Positions 37,658 to 44,769 of a DNA stretch of 44,769 nucleotides are shown here, piece after piece. Source of the DNA: an uncultured Coriobacteriaceae bacterium (GTDB lineage Bacteria > Actinomycetota > Coriobacteriia > Coriobacteriales > Atopobiaceae); assembly GCA_902801175.1 (NCBI GenBank), contig CADCHF010000043.1:1-44769 (forward strand), in the 5' to 3' direction. Each line of letters opens with the position of its first letter. Position 1 is the first letter of the stretch. Made by a program: the position numbers and the translations under genes. The notes beneath the pieces are model-generated. The model ran no database searches and was not told the origin of the DNA. It saw only the letters and a list, made by a program, of their open reading frames with translations.

Positions 37658-37941
37658 CAGTCGTCCGTTGGGGGAGGTCCGTAGACGTCGGGTAGCTCGT
37701 TCTCGGCAGGGTCGTACTCGTCGGAGTACTGCTCGGGGCTTTCGGGGTCCTCGGTTTCCTGCCCATAGTCCTCGGGCGGGCCATACACCGTCTCGGGGAT
37801 GTTGTCCGTGGAGTCGTAGTCGTCTGGTGGCGGGCCATACACGCAGGTAGGAGCATTGCAGCTGGGGATGAACGTGGCCGCAGCTCCCAGTGCTGCGATG
37901 ATGCCCGCTGCGGTGAACTGCCTTCGCGTGAGCTTTTTCAT
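37657..37941 (-). CDS. VYGPP-repeat Tat lipoprotein, putative rSAM substrate
   Basis: The 94-aa protein begins with a twin-arginine signal (TRRQFTAAG, residues 5-13), a hydrophobic stretch and a probable lipobox Cys28 (FIPSC). The mature part is very acidic and carries three VYGPP repeats at residues 34-38, 52-56 and 86-90, each followed by acidic residues (PDD, EDY, PTDD). Apart from Cys28 and Cys33 it has no cysteine. The gene is directly upstream of and coupled to a radical SAM/SPASM enzyme, which is the layout of a maturase and its peptide. The ATG at 37941 follows GGGGGGAGG. Repeated short motifs next to an rSAM enzyme are typical of RiPP-like modification sites. Confidence 0.75.
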   Translation of the reverse strand: MKKLTRRQFTAAGIIAALGAAATFIPSCNAPTCVYGPPPDDYDSTDNIPETVYGPPEDYGQETEDPESPEQYSDEYDPAENELPDVYGPPPTDD

Positions 37942-38135
37942 GGTGCCTCCCCCCGTCGCTTCTCTGATGATACCGCACAGGAAGGGGACGCCTTCTTTGG
38001 TTTGCGCGGGAGTGGTCTGAGGCTCCTTCAGCGTGAGAACCCACGTTTTCCAGCTTATGGAAATGGCTGGCACGGCGCTCGCGCGACCCGTAACGTGGTA
38101 TGCAGCACAGGGCAATCCACACAAAGGAGCACATC

Positions 38136-38687
38136 ATGAAGAAGGCAGCCGTCATGCTCGCGCCGGGCTACGAAGAGGGCGAGTCGCTGTTTGTGGTCGA
38201 CATCATCCGTCGCGGGGGCTTCGAATGCGACTCCATCGGTCTTGACGGCAAGCAGGTGACCGGCTGCAACGGCATCACCGCGCTGGCCGACAAGGTCTTT
38301 AACGGCTCGCTCGAAGGTTACGACCTGGTGGTGCTCCCCGGCGGCATGCCTGGCGCTGCAAACCTCGCGGCAAACGACGAGCTTATTGCTGCCGTCCGCA
38401 AGATGGCAAGCGAAGGCAAGCTCGTTGCCTCCATCTGCGCGGGTCCCATGTCGCTCGATCGCGCCGGCTTGCTCACCGGCCGTCGCTTCACCTGTTTCCC
38501 CACGCGCAAGGACGAGATTGGCAAGGACGGGGAGTGGGTGGACGAGGTCGTTGTGCGCGACGGCAACGTCATCACCTCGCAGGGTCCTGGCACCACGCTC
38601 TCCTTTGCCTACGCGCTGGTCGATGCCCTTGGTGGCGACGGCGAGGCGCTGCGCAACCGCATGCTCTACACCAAGGTCTGCAGGTAA
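38136..38687 (+). CDS. DJ-1/PfpI family protein
   Basis: The 183-aa protein is a DJ-1/ThiJ/PfpI-fold protein. GYEEGES (residues 11-17) holds the conserved Glu, LVVLPGGMPGAANLA (64-78) the Gly-rich turn, and SICAGP the nucleophile elbow Cys101. Members act as deglycase-like or glyoxalase-like stress proteins or chaperones. AAAGGAG precedes the ATG at 38136. It is divergent from the lipoprotein/maturase pair and followed by a terminator, so it is probably monocistronic. Confidence 0.88.
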   Translation: MKKAAVMLAPGYEEGESLFVVDIIRRGGFECDSIGLDGKQVTGCNGITALADKVFNGSLEGYDLVVLPGGMPGAANLAANDELIAAVRKMASEGKLVASICAGPMSLDRAGLLTGRRFTCFPTRKDEIGKDGEWVDEVVVRDGNVITSQGPGTTLSFAYALVDALGGDGEALRNRMLYTKVCR

Positions 38688-38717
38688 AATCTGCGCCAAA
38701 CAGAGCTAGCCCCAGAG

Positions 38718-38756
38718 CCCGGATGGAGCCACAATAGTGGGTCCACCCGGGTTTTT
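38718..38756 (+). terminator. Rho-independent terminator after DJ-1 gene
   Basis: CCCGG-TGGA-CCAC pairs with GTGG-TCCA-CCGGG with two internal mismatches and is followed by TTTTT. Confidence 0.75.
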
Positions 38757-38897
38757 GTAACCGCGCAACGGCTCTTTCGGTAACACAAAAGCACTTCAGC
38801 CGTTCCAGAAGCATCTTGGCGGATGCACCGCGCATAGCCCTCAAACTATGCCCTTACTATCAGAGTATTGATTAACGAGGGGATTAGGGGAGGGCGA

Positions 38898-40712
38898 ATG
38901 GACATCGTTAAAAAGCTGATAGGCCAGCTCAAGCAGTACAAGACTGCGGCACTGCTGGCGCCAGTGTTCACTCTTGCGGCCGTTGGGCTCGAGGTTCTCA
39001 TTCCATATGTGATGGCTCTGCTCATTGACGAGGGCATTGCTGTGGGCGACATCGGCAAGGTCTTTAAGTGGGGCATCATCATGCTGCTGTGTGCCGTGCT
39101 GGCGCTTATGGTTGGCGCAAGCTCGGGTATCTTTGGCTCGGAAGCCTCAACAGGCCTCGCCGCCAACCTGCGCGACGCGCTCTTTGAAAAGGTACAGACC
39201 TACTCCTTTGGTAACATCGACAAGTTCAGCACGGCAGGCCTGGTCACTCGCATGACCACCGACGTCACCAACGTCCAGAACGCCTTCCAAATGGTGCTCA
39301 CCATCGCCACGCGCGCGCCCATCACGCTTGTGGCATCGCTGGTGATGTGCCTCATCATCTCGCCGAGCCTCTCGGTCGTCTTCTTTGTTGCCATGGTGCT
39401 TCTTGGCGCGGCGCTCATCTTTATCATGCTCAAGACGATGCCCATGTTTGGCAACGTGTTTAGGCGCTACGACGACCTCAACTCGTCGGTGCAAGAGAAC
39501 GTTACCGCCATTCGCGTGGTCAAGGCCTTTGTGCGCGAGGACCACGAGAGCGGCAAGTTTGAGAAGGCCGCCAACGAGCTGCACGACCTCTTTGTTGCCG
39601 CTGAGAGCCTGCTGGCTTGGAACAACCCCGTCATGATGTGCGCAATCTACGGCTGCATCATCTCGCTCAGCTGGTTTGGCACGCACTCCATCCTGGCCGG
39701 TCAGATCACCACGGGCGAGCTTACCAGCCTCCTTGGCTACGTCATGAACATCCTGATGAGCCTCATGATGCTCACGATGATCTTTGTGATGGTGTCGATG
39801 AGTGCGGCAAGCGGCCAGCGCATCGTTGAGGTGCTCGACGAACAGCCCGAGATCGTGAGTCCCGAGAACGCCCTCACCGAGGTGGTTGACGGCTCCATCG
39901 ACTTTGACCACGTGACCTTCTCGTACAGGAGTACCGGTACGGGCGAGGCGACCCTCGAGGATCTCGACTTCCAGATTCGCTCGGGCGAGACGATTGGCAT
40001 CCTTGGCGGAACGGGCTCGGGCAAGTCGACGCTCGTGAGCCTCATCAGCCGCCTGTACGACGTCGACTCTGGTGTGGTGCGTGTGGGTGGCCAGGACGTG
40101 CGTGCCTACGACACCGAGGTGCTGCGCGACGCCGTGGCTGTGGTGCTGCAACAGAACACCCTCTTTAGCGGCACCATCCTCGACAACCTGCGTTGGGGCA
40201 AGGAGGATGCCACGCTCGAGGAGTGCAAGGCGGCCTGCCGCGCCGCTTGCGCCGACGAGTTCATCGACCGCTTCCCCGACGGCTACGCCACCGTGATCGA
40301 CCAAGGTGGCACCAATGTGTCGGGCGGCCAGCGCCAGCGCCTGTGCATTGCGCGCGCCCTTCTCAAGCGTCCGCGCGTGCTCATCCTCGATGACTCCACG
40401 AGTGCCGTTGATACCGCGACCGATGCCTCTATCCAGCGCGCCTTTGCCGAGCAGATTCCCGATACCACCAAGCTCATCATTAGCCAGCGTGTGAGCAGCT
40501 TTGGCGCGTGCGATCGCATTTTGGTGCTCGATGCGGGTCGCGTGTCGGCATTTGCCCCCGAGGCGGAGTTGCTCGAGACTAACCAGATCTACCGCGACGT
40601 GTACGAGGCTCAGAACAAGGCGGGTAGCGAGGCCGACTTCGACGAGCCTGGCTCGAGCTCCTATGACCCGATGTCCCAACGCAACGATCCGGCCTTTGCC
40701 AACGAGCTCTAG
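38898..40712 (+). CDS. ABC exporter half-transporter, degenerate NBD
   Basis: The 604-aa protein has six transmembrane helices (residues ~15-310) and an ATP-binding domain (~335-570). Walker A is GGTGSGKST and the signature VSGGQRQR is intact, but the Walker B catalytic Glu is Asp (LILDDSTSAVD) and the H-loop His is Gln (IISQRVSS). These are the changes found in TM287- or BmrC-like subunits of heterodimeric exporters. AGGGGAGGGCG precedes the ATG at 38898. It pairs with the next gene. It exports drugs, peptides or lipids; no C39 peptidase domain is present, so it would not cleave double-glycine leaders. Confidence 0.88.
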   Translation: MDIVKKLIGQLKQYKTAALLAPVFTLAAVGLEVLIPYVMALLIDEGIAVGDIGKVFKWGIIMLLCAVLALMVGASSGIFGSEASTGLAANLRDALFEKVQTYSFGNIDKFSTAGLVTRMTTDVTNVQNAFQMVLTIATRAPITLVASLVMCLIISPSLSVVFFVAMVLLGAALIFIMLKTMPMFGNVFRRYDDLNSSVQENVTAIRVVKAFVREDHESGKFEKAANELHDLFVAAESLLAWNNPVMMCAIYGCIISLSWFGTHSILAGQITTGELTSLLGYVMNILMSLMMLTMIFVMVSMSAASGQRIVEVLDEQPEIVSPENALTEVVDGSIDFDHVTFSYRSTGTGEATLEDLDFQIRSGETIGILGGTGSGKSTLVSLISRLYDVDSGVVRVGGQDVRAYDTEVLRDAVAVVLQQNTLFSGTILDNLRWGKEDATLEECKAACRAACADEFIDRFPDGYATVIDQGGTNVSGGQRQRLCIARALLKRPRVLILDDSTSAVDTATDASIQRAFAEQIPDTTKLIISQRVSSFGACDRILVLDAGRVSAFAPEAELLETNQIYRDVYEAQNKAGSEADFDEPGSSSYDPMSQRNDPAFANEL

Positions 40713-40792
40713 GCCTTATGCACTTCTGGGTGGCAGGAAGTCTGCGCCAGTCAATCGCGAAACACTGAGCACCGAGAGGAACGGTGAGACAT

Positions 40793-42694
40793 ATGGCACA
40801 TGGCGGTCCGCGAACCATGTCATTCAAGGTCGACAAGAAGGCGCTCGGCCCCGTGGGCGAGATCTTCAAGCTTGTGTGGCGCAACTACAAGCTGCACTTT
40901 TGCCTGGTGATTGTCTGCATCTTGGTGAGCTCGTTTGCAACGCTGCAATCGACTCTGTTCACGCAGTCGCTTATTGACGACTACATCATGCCCATGATGG
41001 AGTCAGGCTCAAACGACTATGGCCCGCTTGCGGGCGCTATTGGCCGGCTGCTCATTGTGGCAGTTCTGGGCGTGGCGGCCGCCTATCTCAACAACCGCAC
41101 GATGGTGACCGTGAGCCAGGGCACCCTTCGTGACCTGCGCGTTGACGTGTTTGAGCACATGGAGAGCCTTCCCATCTCGTACTTTGACACGCACAGCCAC
41201 GGCGACATCATGTCGATCTACACCAACGACATCGACACGCTTCGCCAGCTCATCAGCCAGACCATCCCGCAGTTCGTCAACTCGGCCGTCACCATCGTGA
41301 TGACGCTTGTGTCGATGATCGTGCTGTCGGTGCCGCTGACGGCGATGACGCTTGCGATGGTGGCGCTCATGCTCATGGCCGCAGGCCGCATTGGTGGTGC
41401 CGCGGGCAAGCACTTTGCCGACCAGCAGCAGAGGTTGGGCAAGGTCAACGGCTTCATCGAGGAGACCATTCAGGGCGAGAAGGTCGTCAAGGTCTTTTGT
41501 CACGAGGACCGCTCGATTGACGAGTTCCATGAGCTCAACCATGCCCTGCGCGACTCGGCCATGCAGGCAAACCGCCTTTCGAACATTCTCATGCCGGTGG
41601 TCATGAGCCTTGGCAACGTGAGCTATGTGCTCTGCGCCATCGTTGGCTCGCTCATTGCGGTGGGGACCGGGTCTGTGAGCCTGGGCACGCTCGTCTCGTT
41701 CCTCTCGCTCAACCGGAGCTTCACGGGCCCCATCACGCAGATCTCGCAGCAGCTCAGCGCCATCACGCAGGCGAGCGCCGGTGCAAGCCGCGTGCTTACC
41801 ATTCTCAACGAGCCGTCAGAGCTGGACGAGGGCTACGTCGAGCTGGTCAACGTGCGCAAGAACGAGCGAGGCCAGCTCGAGGAGACCAACGAGCGCACGG
41901 GCCATTGGGCATGGAAGCATCCGCACAAGGCGACTGGTGAGACCACCTACATGCCGCTCATGGGCGAGCTGGTGATGGATGGTGTGGACTTTGGCTACAC
42001 GCCGGCCAAGCAGATTCTGCACGACGTGCGTCTCTACGCCCTGCCTGGGCAGAAGATCGCCTTTGTTGGCGCGACTGGTGCGGGCAAGACCACCATCACC
42101 AACCTCATCAACCGCTTCTACGACATTGACGACGGCAAGGTGCGCTATGACGGCATCAATGTGACCAAGATCAAGAAGCCCGATTTGCGCAGGTCGCTGG
42201 GCATGGTGCTGCAGGATCCGCACCTCTTTACCGGCACGGTGATGGACAACATCCGCTACGGTCGCTTGGAGGCCACCGACGAGGAGTGTGTGCAGGCGGC
42301 CAAGCTTGTGTCGGCCGACGACTTCATTCGCCGTCTGCCCGATGGCTACAACACGATGATCACTGGCGATGGCGGAAGCCTTTCTGCAGGTCAGCGGCAG
42401 CTGTTGACCATTGCTCGTGCCGCGGTAGCCGATCCGCCGGCACTCATTTTGGACGAGGCGACGAGCTCCATTGACACGCGTACCGAGCAGCTCGTGCAAG
42501 CGGGCATGGACGCGCTCATGGCCGACCGCACGACTTTCGTGATTGCGCACCGCCTAAGCACCGTTCGCGACGCCGACACCATCATCGTCCTGGAGCAGGG
42601 AAGGATCATCGAGCGCGGCACGCACGACGAGCTGATAGCCGCAAGGGGCAAGTACTATCAGCTGTATACGGGCAACCAGATCGAGGCAGAGTAG
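40793..42694 (+). CDS. ABC exporter half-transporter, catalytic NBD
   Basis: The 633-aa partner has six transmembrane helices (residues ~25-330) and an NBD (~385-625) with Walker A GATGAGKTT, Walker B LILDEATSSID with catalytic Glu, and H-loop IAHRLS, so it carries the active ATPase residues. Its signature is LSAGQ in place of LSGGQ, completing the asymmetric pair with the previous subunit. An inserted linker (KNERGQLEETNERTGHWAWKHPHK) lies between the membrane and ATP domains. The ATG at 40793 is chosen; a GTG three codons earlier is possible. A 78-bp copy of its 3' end follows at 42758. Confidence 0.88.
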   Translation: MAHGGPRTMSFKVDKKALGPVGEIFKLVWRNYKLHFCLVIVCILVSSFATLQSTLFTQSLIDDYIMPMMESGSNDYGPLAGAIGRLLIVAVLGVAAAYLNNRTMVTVSQGTLRDLRVDVFEHMESLPISYFDTHSHGDIMSIYTNDIDTLRQLISQTIPQFVNSAVTIVMTLVSMIVLSVPLTAMTLAMVALMLMAAGRIGGAAGKHFADQQQRLGKVNGFIEETIQGEKVVKVFCHEDRSIDEFHELNHALRDSAMQANRLSNILMPVVMSLGNVSYVLCAIVGSLIAVGTGSVSLGTLVSFLSLNRSFTGPITQISQQLSAITQASAGASRVLTILNEPSELDEGYVELVNVRKNERGQLEETNERTGHWAWKHPHKATGETTYMPLMGELVMDGVDFGYTPAKQILHDVRLYALPGQKIAFVGATGAGKTTITNLINRFYDIDDGKVRYDGINVTKIKKPDLRRSLGMVLQDPHLFTGTVMDNIRYGRLEATDEECVQAAKLVSADDFIRRLPDGYNTMITGDGGSLSAGQRQLLTIARAAVADPPALILDEATSSIDTRTEQLVQAGMDALMADRTTFVIAHRLSTVRDADTIIVLEQGRIIERGTHDELIAARGKYYQLYTGNQIEAE

Positions 42695-42757
42695 CGCTTA
42701 CGGCAGCTCGCCGTGCGCGCCACGCCCGCCCGCGCCGCCCTTGCGCGGTTCCAATAA

Positions 42758-42835
42758 GGCACGCACGACGAGCTGATAGCCGCGAGGGGCAAGTACTACC
42801 AGCTCTACACCGGCAACCAGATCGAGTCCGAGTAA
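42758..42835 (+). pseudogene. 3' remnant of a second ABC transporter gene
   Basis: The 78 bases repeat the last 26 codons (including stop) of the gene at 40793-42694 (42617-42694). Of seven differing codons five are synonymous, one changes Ala to Ser and one is the stop (TAG to TAA). That pattern is of a diverged gene that was under selection, not of a fresh duplication. Upstream there is only 63 bases of unrelated GC-rich sequence. A tandem paralogue has probably been deleted, leaving its tail. Confidence 0.75.
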
Positions 42836-42888
42836 CGCTATCAGAGGAGGGTGTGTCATCGGGGGCGAATCCCAAGGGTCGCCGAGGG

Positions 42889-43021
42889 GTGTGTCATGGG
42901 GGACGTACTCTTTGACACACGCAGTCCAACTGACAAGTTCTGTGCGCCTTCGACTGCGATGCGCTCTCAGGATGAGCGTTTCTCCGCGTGTGTCAAAGTG
43001 TACGTGTCCCCGCTGACACAC
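42889..43021. repeat. Two copies of the palindromic repeat
   Basis: GTGTGTCA/TGACACAC arms occur at 42889-42920 (core GGGGGACGTAC) and 42988-43021 (core TACGTGTCCCC), with a partial third left arm at 42851. They fill the gap between the convergent ABC gene and RpiR gene. TGCAGGTT follows the second copy, as it does the copy at 131-170. Confidence 0.7.
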
Positions 43022-43089
43022 CCTGCAGGTTAAACGGCGATCTCCCGTCCAAAAGGAACCGTCCCCAATGGACGAGCCCTCAGGGAGGG

Positions 43090-43998
43090 CTAGTCGTCCA
43101 TGTGGCCAAAGTCTGCCGGGGCCGTCGCACTTACGCCCTCGATGACGCCTCGGCGGTTCATGCGGCTTTGCTCGAACCTCTGGGCATAGCAGGCGGCGTA
43201 GAGGTTGTTGAGGACGAACTGGGTGCAAGCCCCGCTATAGAAGTCAGCAATCTTGGCATGAAAGTGCTCAAGCGGCGCATAGGCCAAAACCTCGTCAGCA
43301 ATCAGCGCCAGCGGGCTGTGCAGCGAGTTGGTGATGGCAACAATAGAGACTCCGCGCTCCTTGAGCGCAGGAACAAGGGCCATGGGGACATGTGCCAGTC
43401 CGCCCGAATAAGAGGTGACAACAGCACAGTCCCCTTTTGTGAGGTGGCTGGCGATGGCCGCCGACTCGGTCTCGGTCTCTGGCGTGCGGCAGAGCAGGCC
43501 AATAAGCGAGAGGTTTGAAGCGAACACCTTGCCCAAGTGATAGTTGTGCATGGCGCCAAAATGGACGATGTCATGTGCGGACAGGAGGAGCTCTGCAGCC
43601 CTAAGAAGCGCCTCGCGGTCAAGTGCCCTTTCGATCTCGGTTGCGGCAAGGCTCTGGATGCGTGCCAGGCTTGTAACTATCTCGTCAGCCGTTGCATCGG
43701 GGCCAAAAGGCGTGTTGACGTCGACCTCCTGCAAACGAGCCTGCTGTGCCTCCAGCTGCTCTGCGGCAACAAGAAAGTCACGACGAAAGTCTTTCCAGCC
43801 AGCATAGCCGGCCTGTTTGGCAAAACGCACGAGCGTGGGCTTTGAGGTGTAGGCTCGTGCGGCAATCTGGGCCATTGATAGCTGCGCAATGCCCGTGCCC
43901 TCGGCAAGCAGGAAGTCGGCCACCTGCTTGATGGAGCCAGGGAGCCCCAACGAGGCTTCGCGAGCAAAGGCAACGGTACGGTTTTCCTGCTGTTCCAT
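43090..43998 (-). CDS. RpiR/MurR family transcriptional regulator
   Basis: The 302-aa regulator has HTH_6 (LSMAQIAARAYTSKPTLVRFAKQAGYAGWKDFRRDF, residues ~40-75) and a SIS domain (~125-270: DIVHFGAMHNYHLGKVFASNL ... CAVVTSYSGGLAHVPMALVPALKERGVSIVAITNSLHSPLA). It is the longest of the four RpiR proteins here. It is divergent from the EIIB gene at 44201, and the gap between them contains GGAACATTC (about 44051) and GGAATGT (about 44115) in inverted orientation, possible operator half-sites. It probably controls the PTS operon that begins there. Confidence 0.87.
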   Translation of the reverse strand: MEQQENRTVAFAREASLGLPGSIKQVADFLLAEGTGIAQLSMAQIAARAYTSKPTLVRFAKQAGYAGWKDFRRDFLVAAEQLEAQQARLQEVDVNTPFGPDATADEIVTSLARIQSLAATEIERALDREALLRAAELLLSAHDIVHFGAMHNYHLGKVFASNLSLIGLLCRTPETETESAAIASHLTKGDCAVVTSYSGGLAHVPMALVPALKERGVSIVAITNSLHSPLALIADEVLAYAPLEHFHAKIADFYSGACTQFVLNNLYAACYAQRFEQSRMNRRGVIEGVSATAPADFGHMDD

Positions 43999-44200
43999 GG
44001 GTGCCTCCCTTGATTGCCAATGCCCACATTAGCGCAAGGACAAAGCCTATGGAACAAGCCGGAACATTCAGCGCTACAAACGGCAAAGCGGCCCCTTGGC
44101 ACTGGTAACAGATTGGAATGTATGCAGAATGCCAGCCCCGTCATAATAGAAGCCAGGGAAAAGGTTCACCCAAAGGGTGGAAAGAGGAAAGGAACGCATC

Positions 44201-44653
44201 ATGCTTCGAATCGCAATCTGCTGTGGCGGTGGCTTCTCGTCGAGCACCATGGCTGCTCACCTCAACAAGCAGCTCGCCGAGAGCGAGTACAAGGACGATA
44301 TCTTCCTCGAGTTCATTCCGTTCTCGGGCCTGTGGGGTGAGAGCGAGGCCTTTGCCAATGGTCGAGTCAAGGAGCGTCAGGACGAGGTCGACGTCGCCCT
44401 GTGCTGCCCGCATCTTGAGTACCCCGCCAAGACTGCCGTCAAGGAAGGGCGCCTGCGCATCCCCGTGTTCATCCTTCCCATGCGTCTGTATGGTCAGATC
44501 AGCATCGATCAGGTCGTTGAGGAGGCCGAGGACGTGCTGGAGCTCTGGAACAATGGCGCGCAGAACCCCATTCTGTTCCCCGACGAGCCGCGCTCGATGA
44601 CTGCTACCCGCAACGTAAGCCATCGTCGCTGGCTTGCCCAGAAGAACAAGTAG
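44201..44653 (+). CDS. PTS EIIB-like protein, cellobiose family
   Basis: The 150-aa protein starts LRIAICCGGGFSSSTMAAHL: the phospho-acceptor Cys7 or Cys8 followed by a Gly/Ser-rich loop is the EIIB signature of the lactose/cellobiose family. It is longer than usual EIIB proteins (about 100 aa), with a C-terminal extension (SIDQVVEEAEDVLELWNNGAQNPILFPDEPRS). EIIB passes phosphate from EIIA to the incoming sugar. AAAGGAAC precedes the ATG at 44201; an upstream GTG overlaps it. A terminator follows, so it may be a stand-alone EIIB serving the EIIC permeases elsewhere in the window. Confidence 0.8.
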   Translation: MLRIAICCGGGFSSSTMAAHLNKQLAESEYKDDIFLEFIPFSGLWGESEAFANGRVKERQDEVDVALCCPHLEYPAKTAVKEGRLRIPVFILPMRLYGQISIDQVVEEAEDVLELWNNGAQNPILFPDEPRSMTATRNVSHRRWLAQKNK

Positions 44654-44690
44654 CTGGCGGTATCGTAGGTTATTTGCTGGTGTTACCTCG

Positions 44691-44727
44691 ACCCCGTCTC
44701 CATGAGGAGGCGGGGTGCTGCTTTTTT
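44691..44727 (+). terminator. Rho-independent terminator after EIIB
   Basis: ACCCCG-CTCC pairs with GGAG-CGGGGT (one T-G pair) around ATGA, with TTTTTT eleven bases later beyond GCTGC. Confidence 0.75.
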
Positions 44728-44769
44728 CGACCCGTGCCCTTTCTCGTTGGCTTGATTTGGCCTTCGTCC

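Noticed and set aside
38898..42694. Exporter as processing partner of the double-glycine peptide
   Set aside because: Neither subunit has an N-terminal C39 peptidase domain, and the peptide gene is over 30 kb away.

Overview
The window looks like chromosome from a high-GC, saccharolytic, anaerobic gut or oral actinobacterium of the class Coriobacteriia (Olsenella/Atopobium/Collinsella type). This placement is an inference. It rests on GC-rich codon use, many PTS and GH1 genes with RpiR regulators, an LPXTG-anchored Cna_B surface protein, and a 377-aa protein of a type I associate with Coriobacteriia. No rRNA, tRNA or CRISPR array was seen.

Layout. 1-10.5 kb holds small redox and housekeeping enzymes: a nitroreductase and a radical SAM enzyme divergent from a TetR regulator with a perfect palindromic operator between them; an FMN reductase fused to a cyclophilin-like domain, overlapping a Tat lipoprotein with the same domain; a methyltransferase; a cupin; an alpha/beta hydrolase; a double-glycine leader peptide; a flavodoxin-like reductase; a HAD phosphatase; an NTF2-like protein; and a deletion scar joining the first 33 codons of an Old Yellow Enzyme to a short-chain dehydrogenase. 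10.8-13.5 kb is a sortase-anchored surface protein broken by one frameshift.

13.6-36.5 kb is a large beta-glycoside island. It has three PTS EIIC permeases, RpiR regulators with candidate operators, a ChbG-like deacetylase, four GH1 glycosidases (three with the phospho-sugar type C-terminal motif, one of ordinary beta-glucosidase type), a ROK sugar kinase, two esterases, a 2,4-dienoyl-CoA reductase-like flavoenzyme and a GH2 glycosidase. Sugars would be imported and phosphorylated by the PTS, deacylated by ChbG or the esterases, and cleaved in the cytoplasm. No EIIA, and no EIIB next to these EIICs, is present; one EIIB-like gene lies at the right edge beside its own RpiR regulator.

36.6-38.1 kb is the most interesting part: a radical SAM/SPASM maturase translationally coupled to a 94-aa Tat lipoprotein carrying three VYGPP repeats, which looks like an enzyme and its substrate. 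Next come a DJ-1/PfpI protein, an asymmetric heterodimeric ABC exporter (38.9-42.7 kb), a 78-bp remnant of a lost ABC paralogue, a fourth RpiR regulator and the EIIB.

Three families of non-coding repeats punctuate gene ends: a short TGTGTCA/TGACACA palindrome with a GGGGACGTAC core (at least seven sites), a 149-161-bp MITE-like element built on TGGTAACT (two copies, hairpin with compensatory changes), and a single 137-bp element with 33-bp inverted termini.
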